NCBI GenBank assembly: GCA_038245795.1
Contig: JBBRSC010000018.1
Location: 1-22,776, forward strand
Direction: 5' to 3'
Source of the DNA: JBBRSC01 sp038245795
GTDB lineage: Bacteria > Actinomycetota > Acidimicrobiia > Acidimicrobiales > Microtrichaceae
Length of the DNA: 22,776 bases
Shown here: positions 1-6,470 of the stretch, piece after piece
How positions within the stretch are numbered: the first letter of the stretch is position 1
How the letters are laid out: every line of letters starts with the position of its first letter
The notes under the pieces: generated by a model
Databases searched by the model: none
The model's input: only the letters and a program-made list of their open reading frames with translations
What the model was told of the DNA's origin: nothing
Made by a program: the position numbers and the translations under genes

Positions 1-665
1 TCGCTTACAGCGAATCGCTCATGCTGGTGCTGTCGCTCGCGATGTTCCTGGCCATGAAACGTCATCGCTGGGAGTTCGCTGCACTGGCCGGATTGTTGGC
101 TGGATTGTGTCGCCCGACGGCGGTGCTGTTGTGCCTCCCGGCAGTGATCTAGGCTGCGCGTGGTTGGCCGCGAGCGAACTGGCACGACCGCTCACTGAGA
201 GCGTTGGGAGTTGCCGCACCGGTCATTGGCGTGGCCTCGTACCTGTTCTACATCGGTGGCCGCTTCGGCTCCTGGACCCAACCCATTTCGGAGCAACGGA
301 CCATCCGCAAGGGGTTCCAGGATCCACTCACGCGACTCTGGGACGCCATCCACGACACGCTCACAACGAGTCAACTCAACGCGCCCTCGCTGGCCTTCGC
401 AGTGGGATTCCTGATGCTGGCGGTCATCGCGTTCCGACGCCAACCGTTGTCGTGGAGCACCTACGCACTGGCCACCGTGCTGCTCGCCCTGAGCGCTCCG
501 GTCATCGACTCTCTCGGTCGCTACGGGCTCGTCGCGTTCCCACTCGTCGTTGCCCTGGCGCAACTCGTCCGAACGGAACGAGCCGTCTGGGTCACTGCGG
601 CCGTGAGCAGTTGCGCACTGTGCGCCTTGACCGTCATGACCCTGATGGGCGGGTACATCCCGTAG
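1..665 (+). pseudogene. PIG-V-like membrane mannosyltransferase, 3' part, interrupted by TAG
   Basis: The reading frame is open from position 3 and runs off the left edge. It encodes a hydrophobic GT-C fold protein resembling PIG-V/GPI-mannosyltransferase-2-type enzymes, which transfer sugars from polyprenyl-phosphate donors at the membrane. What shows this: the AYSESL motif at the first codons, a CRPTA motif after a helix, and a C-terminal DSLGRYGLVAFPL segment, all typical of the family, plus several membrane helices. An in-frame TAG at 150-152 splits the protein after LPAVI. The same frame then continues without a break for 170 codons to a TAG at 663-665. A restart at the TTG at 204 has no good ribosome binding site. 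Either this is a pseudogene, or the stop is a sequencing error or is read through. The final stop lies 3 nt from the convergent subtilase stop. The family call is fairly secure; the substrate is unknown. Confidence 0.72.
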
Positions 666-668
666 GAG

Positions 669-3600
669 TCACAACGAGCGCGTTGGGGTACGGGCGTCCC
701 CCGAGTTCCGGTTGTCGTGGCCGAATCGTGGCCACTGCGTGAGCGACGATGTGGGCGCCGCCGTGTGCCACACGGTCAGCACGCCGTCGCGTCGCGCCAC
801 GGCCATCTCGGCCGTGCCGTTGCCGTCGAAGTCACCGAAGCCGGGTGTTCCGACAGACCAACCACCCGTCAGTTTCGGGTACCCCGTAGCGACCTTGCCG
901 TCGGCGTTGACCCCGTCGAGCAGATCGACACCGTTGGCAGCCACCACGTCCGTATGGCCGTCGTTGTCGACGTCCACGAGTGCCGGGGTGATGAAGAATC
1001 CCAGGTCGCTCGTGCGATGCGGGAACCCATTGAGCATGGCGCCGGTTCGTCCGTTCCAGGCGGAGAGCTGGGTGTCACCGCGCTGCTTTCCTGGCAGGAG
1101 TTGATCCAGCGCTCGTCCGAGCCCAACGGTCGGCACCGACACATCCAGTGACGGTCCGTCCGACAGATTCCCGAGCGCCGGGCCGCCGAAGGCCGACGCA
1201 ATCAAACCGCCGTCCTGGCTGTTCGCGGCCCCGCCGAACGGCGTTCCCAACCAGGAGAACGCCACCTGTTGACCGAAGTTCGGATCGAGGATCGACTGGC
1301 CCGCACGATCCAGCGCATAGACCGGCCCGGCCGACGACGAGGTCACGACCTCCACCGTTCCGTCACCGTTCACATCACCAATGGCGGCCTGGGCATTCAC
1401 ACCGTCGCCGATGGTGGGCAACACCCCGTTCAGGACCATCGCCAACTTCACCGGCCAACCAGGAAGGTACGCCTGCTCAGCCGGGTGTCCGGGCGTTGCA
1501 TCGGACGCCACGACGTGGGCGGTGCCGTCGCCCCAGATGGCGTACGAGCGGGCGTTGCCACTCACGCCGGGCAGACCAATTCCTGGGAACACGGCGACCG
1601 GCTCGGGGTACGACTCCTGCGCGCCGACGATGATCTCGGCGCGACCATCACCAGTGATGTCGCCGACGGTCGGCGTCACCACCAGTTCGCCACCAATCGT
1701 CGGTTGACCGTAGAAGTCGACGTGATGCGTGACGGGATCGATCGTCTTCGCCTGGTGCGGATCCACCAACAACGTCGGGAACCCGGCGACCGGAGAGCCG
1801 TCGCCGTTCCAGGCGTAGACGTGACGGTCCATGGCCGCCGCCACGATCTCGAGGGTGCCGTTCCCGTCGAGGTCCCCGGCCGCGGGCGACGCCAGAAAGC
1901 CACGTTTGAAGCGGTTGACCTTGTCCGTGACCGACTGCGTCGAGAAGTTCGGGTCGACCGATCGACGCCAGATCAACGTGCCCGTCGACGACCAGACGCT
2001 GAGGTGACCATCCATGTCCGTCACGGCGATCTCTGGGCGAGTGTCGCCCGTCAGGTTCGCGATCACCGGGGCGCCGACCCCGACCGCGCTGTGGGCGGGC
2101 GCGATGCCATCGGCAATGGCGGTCGGCGATGTGGTGGGCCACCACGTCGCCGCCGGCGTGCGCTGCGGGAACCCGGGGGCCTCGCCACCCGACGAACGGT
2201 AGGCGTGCACCGAACCATCATCGGTGGCCACGACCAGTTCGTCACCTGCCACGCCGTCGATGTCGGCGAACACGGGACTCGAACTTCCGACGCCCGGGAT
2301 GCGCGTCGGAAAGCCCGTCACCAAGCTGGGGTCGTCGTGAACGAAAACCTGCTTGTGCGACACGCCGTGGCGGCCCTCGGCGTCGGTCACCACAATTCGC
2401 ACTCTCACCGCGAAACGATCCTCGTTCGGATTGCCGTTGGCGTCGGCCGAACCACCCGACGCGCCACCCGGAATGGCCGCCGCGATCGTGGCGAGATCCA
2501 AGGTGGCCAGCGTGCCGGACTTCGGCGCGGTCTGGCCTTGGGCGGATGCCACCACATGCCAGTTGTCGTTGCCGGGGTATGGCGACGTCTGGAGCCCTGT
2601 CGTCCACTCGACCCGGTAGGAGTAGGAGCCGGACCGCGCCGCGGCCACCGAGCCGATGACGGGCACCGTGCCCGACACCGGCAACACATCGAACCAGGAA
2701 GGCCCGACCAGATCGGCTTCGGGTGGTATCTCACCCCCTGCGATCGCACGGACCGCCTCGTAGGTATTGACCCGGCCGTAGCCGAAGGTGGCATCCCACC
2801 CCGGCCCGGTCGGGTAACGCTCGAAGTTGTCACCTCGAACATCGTTGGCGGGTTCGTTTGCGTTCGGGGTCGCGAAATCAATGTCGTCCGCCGTCCCCCG
2901 GAGGAGCTGCGCCACCTCGTTGGAGGTCAGCGACATGCCCGACGTACGCGCCTGCGATTCCATCAACCCGACCATGCCCGAGCCCAACCCGGTGGCACCG
3001 GAGCTGCACGAGCTCGATGGCACGGTGACCCATGCGATGCTTCCGTAGTTGGTGCACCCGTTCAGCGCCAGGACATCAGTTTCGACACCGGGCAGCGCGT
3101 TGAGATCGCTCAGTACGTCGCTGACGCGGGTGACCGAGTTGACCGGAATGGTGTGGTTCATCGCCGCTGGGAGGTTCGGATGCTTTGATGCTTCGTCGGC
3201 CATCGACGCAACGATCGGAATGTTCCGACGGTAGGCAGCGTCCACAGCGGCCTGCGCCTGAAGAGGATTGTTGATGGCCCCCAGCGCTTCCTGGATCACA
3301 TCGACATGGGAATCGATGCTGAACAAGACCCCGGCTCCGAAGCGGCCGCCTTCGGCAATGAACGAGTCCGAGACTCGCACGGGGAGGAACTGGCACTGCG
3401 GGCACGTACCGACCGCGCCGCCACCCCCGAACGCTGTGCTGCCGCCTTCGACTGCAGTGGAGTCGCGGGCTTCGCCCGTGCCGTGGCCGTACTCGACGTT
3501 GTCCAAGGGATCGTTGTCACCCCACAGGAAGTCCCAACCGGAGATGTCGTCGACATAGCCGTTGTGGTCATCGTCGATGCCGTTCGAGAACTGCGGATCA

Positions 3601-4178
3601 AGAATCAGGTCTTCGGGGTCGAGAATCTTGTTCTTGTTCCGATCGGTCACCCGGGTGTCGTTGGCATAGTCAGCGATGTTGAAGACACCGTCGTTGTTCC
3701 GGTCATACGTCGACCCGCCTTGGGGTGGGGGAAGCTCGCCGGCGTTGAGGTGTGCTTTGGTGGCGAGGTCGCCCATCTCCTTCGCATCACGCCATTTGAT
3801 CCCCGAGTCGAGCACTGCAATCACCACATCGTTGCGACCCTTGGTGACACCCCACGCCAGGTCTACGCCAGGACCTTTCTGACCACAGAGATGATGGATC
3901 GACCCGGATCGTTCGGGGGTGCGCGCGGAGGTCAGTTCGTAGTCGCCATCGCGGAATTCTGCCGGAAGCATCGAGCGGTCCGGATCGCCGTAGCGGGGCG
4001 TCGAGCAGTCGGGCAACGGTGGATGATCGAGGTCGCGGGTCAGCAACGCTCGGCTGGTCGGAGCCGAGGCAGCAGTGCCACCCTGGCCGGTCGGACGATC
4101 TGGGATCGGCGAACAGGCGAGTGCTCCCAGCAGGAGGGCGATCGCCAAAATGCCGCGTTGTCGAGTCCGATGTCCCAC
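669..4178 (-). CDS. Secreted S8 subtilisin-like lipoprotein protease with FG-GAP/VCBS propeller
   Basis: The protein is 1169 aa from a GTG at 4178 with GGGGGA four nt upstream. An in-frame ATG at 4238 would add 20 hydrophilic residues and overlap livF, so I prefer the GTG. The N-terminus is a lipoprotein-type signal (ALLLGALAC, Cys22). The peptidase domain spans about residues 110-490: Asp124 in AVLDSGI, His232 in GHGTG, and the probable nucleophile Ser393 in CSSGATG, which aligns with the usual GTSMATP. The oxyanion Asn is replaced by Asp328 (ASMADE). Between Asp and His lie three acidic EF-hand-like loops (DRNNDG, DRNKNK, DDDHNG). From about residue 640 to the end come seven or more repeats of the type GDxDGDGxxE, alternating with VYAW-like strands, as in integrin-like FG-GAP propellers. 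It is probably a cell-surface, calcium-stabilised protease; the substrate is unknown. It sits 56 nt after livF and may share its transcript. Confidence 0.9.
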   Translation of the reverse strand: MGHRTRQRGILAIALLLGALACSPIPDRPTGQGGTAASAPTSRALLTRDLDHPPLPDCSTPRYGDPDRSMLPAEFRDGDYELTSARTPERSGSIHHLCGQKGPGVDLAWGVTKGRNDVVIAVLDSGIKWRDAKEMGDLATKAHLNAGELPPPQGGSTYDRNNDGVFNIADYANDTRVTDRNKNKILDPEDLILDPQFSNGIDDDHNGYVDDISGWDFLWGDNDPLDNVEYGHGTGEARDSTAVEGGSTAFGGGGAVGTCPQCQFLPVRVSDSFIAEGGRFGAGVLFSIDSHVDVIQEALGAINNPLQAQAAVDAAYRRNIPIVASMADEASKHPNLPAAMNHTIPVNSVTRVSDVLSDLNALPGVETDVLALNGCTNYGSIAWVTVPSSSCSSGATGLGSGMVGLMESQARTSGMSLTSNEVAQLLRGTADDIDFATPNANEPANDVRGDNFERYPTGPGWDATFGYGRVNTYEAVRAIAGGEIPPEADLVGPSWFDVLPVSGTVPVIGSVAAARSGSYSYRVEWTTGLQTSPYPGNDNWHVVASAQGQTAPKSGTLATLDLATIAAAIPGGASGGSADANGNPNEDRFAVRVRIVVTDAEGRHGVSHKQVFVHDDPSLVTGFPTRIPGVGSSSPVFADIDGVAGDELVVATDDGSVHAYRSSGGEAPGFPQRTPAATWWPTTSPTAIADGIAPAHSAVGVGAPVIANLTGDTRPEIAVTDMDGHLSVWSSTGTLIWRRSVDPNFSTQSVTDKVNRFKRGFLASPAAGDLDGNGTLEIVAAAMDRHVYAWNGDGSPVAGFPTLLVDPHQAKTIDPVTHHVDFYGQPTIGGELVVTPTVGDITGDGRAEIIVGAQESYPEPVAVFPGIGLPGVSGNARSYAIWGDGTAHVVASDATPGHPAEQAYLPGWPVKLAMVLNGVLPTIGDGVNAQAAIGDVNGDGTVEVVTSSSAGPVYALDRAGQSILDPNFGQQVAFSWLGTPFGGAANSQDGGLIASAFGGPALGNLSDGPSLDVSVPTVGLGRALDQLLPGKQRGDTQLSAWNGRTGAMLNGFPHRTSDLGFFITPALVDVDNDGHTDVVAANGVDLLDGVNADGKVATGYPKLTGGWSVGTPGFGDFDGNGTAEMAVARRDGVLTVWHTAAPTSSLTQWPRFGHDNRNSGDARTPTRSL

Positions 4179-4234
4179 GATGTCCCCCACCCGTTGGCCC
4201 ACCCCCCGGTCGGCCCAACAGCTGTGAGAGTAGA

Positions 4235-4927
4235 TCACCCCAGGTAGCTCCGGTGGAGCAGTTCCGGATCCGAGGAGAGTTCAGCCGCCGTCCCCGATGC
4301 GACAACGATTCCACGACTCAGCACGTAGCCACGATCGGCCACTCCGAGCGCCATCTGCACGTGCTGTTCGACAAGCAACACCGCGGCGCCGGACTCCCGG
4401 GCGATGGACCTGATGGTTCCGAGCAGCGACTCGACGATGATCGGGGCGAGCCCCATGCTCATCTCGTCGACCATGAGAACCTTGGGTGCCGACATCAGCG
4501 ATCGCGCGACCGCCACCATCTGCTGCTCGCCACCCGATAGCAGCCCCACTGGGCGACTGGTGAGTCGCGCCAATGCCGGGAACCAGCCGTAGACGTCAGC
4601 CTCGTCGGGCCCGCCCTTGGTCGATCCCAAGCGGAGATGTTCGGCGACGGTCATCGACGGGAACAGGCTGCGATCTTCGGGAACGAGTGACATCCCCTGG
4701 CGCGCCAACCGATGCGGTCGTGGATTGGCGGGGACACCATCGAGGGTCACCGAACCCGACATTCGCTTGATGAGGCCTGCGATGGCTGAGAGCGCGGTGG
4801 TCTTTCCCGCCCCGTTTGGACCGAGCAGACACACGATTTCGCCGCTCGACACGGTGAGATCGAAGTCGCTGATCACGGCTCGTCCACCGTAACCAGCGGA
4901 GAGCCCCGTGACCTCGAGCGCGCTCAT
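4235..4927 (-). CDS. livF: Branched-chain amino acid-type ABC transporter ATPase (LivF family)
   Basis: A 230-aa cytoplasmic ATPase of the HAAT family. Walker A GPNGAGKT lies at 36-43, the LivF-style Q-loop region VPEDR at 82-86, the signature LSGGEQQ at 130-136, Walker B VLMVDE at 150-155 and the switch histidine in EQH at 187-189. The C-terminal SGTAAELSSDPELLHRSYLG is typical of LivF. Length is normal. The ATG overlaps the livG stop by 4 nt (ATGA), which implies translational coupling and a LivG-LivF pair. No permease or binding protein is next to it; matching ones lie at 17.1-20.6 kb. The actual substrate could be an amino acid, a short-chain amide or urea, because HAAT systems vary. Confidence 0.93.
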   Translation of the reverse strand: MSALEVTGLSAGYGGRAVISDFDLTVSSGEIVCLLGPNGAGKTTALSAIAGLIKRMSGSVTLDGVPANPRPHRLARQGMSLVPEDRSLFPSMTVAEHLRLGSTKGGPDEADVYGWFPALARLTSRPVGLLSGGEQQMVAVARSLMSAPKVLMVDEMSMGLAPIIVESLLGTIRSIARESGAAVLLVEQHVQMALGVADRGYVLSRGIVVASGTAAELSSDPELLHRSYLG

Positions 4928-5751
4928 TCGCCATCACCGGGAACCACGATCGCTTCGCCGCTCAGACCGAGATACGCCTCGATGACCGCCGGGTCTGATC
5001 GCACCTCGTCGGGTGTTCCCGAGGCGATGACGGCGCCGAAGTCGAGCACGTAGATCCGATCACAGATGTCGAAGACCAGGCGCGTGTCGTGGTCAATGAG
5101 GAGTGCGGCCATAGGTTCTTCGGACCCCTCCCGGAGATCGATCAGCGCCCGAAGCCGTCGCCCGAGTTCGACGCTCTCCGCCGAGTCGAGACCTGCCGCG
5201 GGTTCGTCGAGGAGCAACAGTCGTGGCGATGCCGCCAGGGCGCGGGCAACGCCTGCCAACTTCTGGTGCCCGGAGGACAGCTCGCTCGGTAGGCGCTGCG
5301 CCTCGTCCGCGATGCCGACGCGTTCGAGCGCTGCGTCGACCGACGCCATCGGCGCTGTCCGATTCCGCGACGACGCACGTCGTCCCCGCAACGGCGCCAC
5401 GAGGTCTCCGAGCAGCGTTGCGAGTCCTGCCGGTTCAGCGGCGACCTCGCAGTTCTCGCGGACGGTGAGGTCGTCGAAGAGTTCGACGGACTGCCACGTG
5501 CGGGCAATCCCTGCACGTGCGCGGACGTGGGAGGGTGCATTCGACAGATCGCGGCCCGCAAAGTTCACACGCCCACGATGGGGTGCAAACCCACAGATGG
5601 CGTCGAGCGTGGTGGTTTTGCCGGCGCCGTTCGGGCCGATCAGCCCAACGAGTTCGCCGGGCCGCACCTCGAGATCGACCGCCGAGACCGCCACGAGACC
5701 TCCGTAGGAAACCGTCAGCGCGGACGTCGTCAGAAGTGGTGCGCCGTCCAT
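4924..5751 (-). CDS. livG: Branched-chain amino acid-type ABC transporter ATPase (LivG family)
   Basis: A 275-aa ATPase. The frame is open 70 codons further upstream, but that part is Arg-rich, lacks family similarity and overlaps the preceding gene; the ATG at 5751 begins directly before the first conserved strand. Walker A GPNGAGKT lies at 39-46, the Q-loop glutamine in ARTWQ at 87, Walker B LLLLDE at 178-183 and the switch His at 221. The C-terminus (VIASGTPDEV...DPAVIEAYLG) is a LivG hallmark. The signature reads LSSGHQ (158-163) in place of LSGGQ; LivG proteins often vary here. It begins 20 nt after the small membrane protein gene and is coupled to livF by ATGA. Confidence 0.92.
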   Translation of the reverse strand: MDGAPLLTTSALTVSYGGLVAVSAVDLEVRPGELVGLIGPNGAGKTTTLDAICGFAPHRGRVNFAGRDLSNAPSHVRARAGIARTWQSVELFDDLTVRENCEVAAEPAGLATLLGDLVAPLRGRRASSRNRTAPMASVDAALERVGIADEAQRLPSELSSGHQKLAGVARALAASPRLLLLDEPAAGLDSAESVELGRRLRALIDLREGSEEPMAALLIDHDTRLVFDICDRIYVLDFGAVIASGTPDEVRSDPAVIEAYLGLSGEAIVVPGDGE

Positions 5752-5771
5752 CGATCCGAGACGATACCGGC

Positions 5772-6026
5772 TCAGCGTTTGATCAGGCTGGCCAAGGCCC
5801 AGATCGCGGCGATGGCACCCAAAGCGATCAGCGCCATGGACCGGCCGAGCGGTGGCGGTTCGCGATGCTCGTCGAGATCTCCTGGTCGAGCAGCGGGGGG
5901 ACGGAAGATCGCTGCGACGTTGCCCACGACCATGGCGGCGCCGAAGGCGAGCAGCAACCAAGGGAGCAGATCGTCACCAAGGAAGGCCCCGGAATCAGCT
6001 GCAGCCAATAACGACTCTTCAATCAC
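5772..6026 (-). CDS. Small two-helix membrane protein of unknown function
   Basis: An 84-aa protein starting at a GTG at 6026. It has two clear membrane segments, about residues 21-41 (LPWLLLAFGAAMVVG region) and 62-82 (ALIALGAIAAIWALASLI), joined by a short charged loop rich in Pro and Glu. The C-terminus is basic (LIKR). I recognise no family. It is the first gene of the minus-strand set and ends 20 nt before livG, so it is probably cotranscribed with the ATPases. A role as a small accessory subunit of the importer is only an inference. The ribosome binding site is weak and the start is not certain, but the coding character is supported by the two helices and the tight packing. Confidence 0.7.
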   Translation of the reverse strand: MIEESLLAAADSGAFLGDDLLPWLLLAFGAAMVVGNVAAIFRPPAARPGDLDEHREPPPLGRSMALIALGAIAAIWALASLIKR

Positions 6027-6113
6027 GTCTCAGAGTTTCCCATGAACTCACATCGATCGACCACTTTGGTCACCATCCGTGGGGGACCTCGCGCGCTGAC
6101 TGGCAAAGCCATC

Positions 6114-6143
6114 TTGCCCATCGATATGAATGATGATCACAAT
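6114..6143 (+). promoter_or_regulatory. Possible sigma-70-like promoter of the ecm leader
   Basis: TTGCCC (6114-6119) and CACAAT (6138-6143) each match the -35 and -10 consensus at four of six positions, with an 18-nt spacer, in a locally AT-rich stretch upstream of the structured leader. Actinobacterial promoters are loosely conserved, so this is a weak prediction. Confidence 0.25.
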
Positions 6144-6173
6144 CTGTACAAACCATCACATGGTAGGAGAAAC

Positions 6174-6188
6174 ATGCTCAAGGTCTGA
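6174..6188 (+). other. Four-codon mini-ORF (MLKV) behind a strong Shine-Dalgarno sequence
   Basis: AGGAGA at 6165-6170 is followed three nt later by ATG CTC AAG GTC TGA. This is the best Shine-Dalgarno match in the intergenic region, yet the frame closes after four codons. It lies upstream of the hairpins and the terminator-like stem of the ecm leader. It could be a leader peptide whose translation influences folding, the relic of a lost gene, or chance. Confidence 0.35.
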
Positions 6189-6211
6189 CGACAGAGGACG
6201 ATACTTACTGC

Positions 6212-6235
6212 ATCAGCGGTTTCGCCCCCGCTGAT
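6212..6235 (+). promoter_or_regulatory. Perfect 8-bp hairpin in the ecm leader
   Basis: ATCAGCGG (6212-6219) and CCGCTGAT (6228-6235) are exact inverted repeats around an 8-nt loop (TTTCGCCC). It is followed directly by the G-rich segment CGGGGAACCGGGGTGGG. A structured element here fits a riboswitch-like leader, but I cannot assign it to a known class. Confidence 0.45.
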
Positions 6236-6350
6236 TCATACGGGGAACCGGGGTGGGAGTTGCAACAATCTCCCTCCAAACGCATCGCCTCCAGTGCTTT
6301 CCAGGTACTGGCGCCGTGGCTCCCGCTCCGCCCCCTCGATCTCCCCCCGA

Positions 6351-6390
6351 CACCCGCCCACTCACGTGTGGCGGGTGGTCTTGTTTTCCC
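6351..6390 (+). terminator. Intrinsic terminator-like stem upstream of ecm
   Basis: CACCCGCC (6351-6358) pairs perfectly with GGCGGGTG (6370-6377) across an 11-nt loop and is followed by the U-rich run GTCTTGTTTTCCC. No open gene ends just before it on this strand, so it either ends a small RNA or acts as an attenuator for ecm, which starts 81 nt further on. Confidence 0.5.
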
Positions 6391-6455
6391 ACGGCTTTGC
6401 CGACAGCTTTTTCCACTCGCGTCTGGTCGATGAGTTTCCTGGGCTGACAGTTTCC

Positions 6456-6462
6456 GGGGAGA
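6456..6462 (+). promoter_or_regulatory. Ribosome binding site fixing the ecm start
   Basis: GGGGAGA lies 8 nt before the ATG at 6471. The frame is open back to 6294, but the upstream part lacks family similarity and covers the terminator-like stem, so this site decides the start. Confidence 0.75.
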
Positions 6463-6470
6463 ATGGTGAC

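Larger units (their letters stand above)
6027..6470 (+). other. 444-nt divergent intergenic region with structured leader of ecm
   Basis: No convincing gene of normal size lies here. From left to right it holds an AT-richer stretch with a possible promoter (6114-6143), a four-codon mini-ORF (6174-6188), a perfect 8-bp hairpin (6212-6235), a G-rich segment with CGGGGAACCGGGGTGGGAG, a further small hairpin (6255-6274), a 5-bp CCAGT/ACTGG hairpin (6291-6311), a C-rich tract (6321-6359), an 8-bp terminator-like stem (6351-6377) and the ecm ribosome binding site. The order looks like a transcribed leader with an attenuator. It also contains the promoter region for the minus-strand operon beginning at 6026. 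Confidence 0.5.

Noticed and set aside
1269..3188. 639-codon open frame on the plus strand inside the subtilase gene
   Set aside because: It is antisense to a well-supported protease with clear motifs, has Arg/His/Gly-rich low-information translation and reflects GC-rich codon use on the opposite strand.
5752..5961. 70-codon N-terminal extension of livG
   Set aside because: The extension is Arg-rich, shows no family similarity and overlaps the small membrane protein gene.
6241..6320. Cobalamin or c-di-AMP riboswitch
   Set aside because: Only short strings (GGGAA, GGGTG, GGGGAACC) match; the B12 box and the expected spacing are missing, so I do not assign either class.
6294..6470. N-terminal extension of the mutase
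   Set aside because: It covers the terminator-like stem and lacks similarity; ATG 6471 has an excellent ribosome binding site and starts the conserved region.
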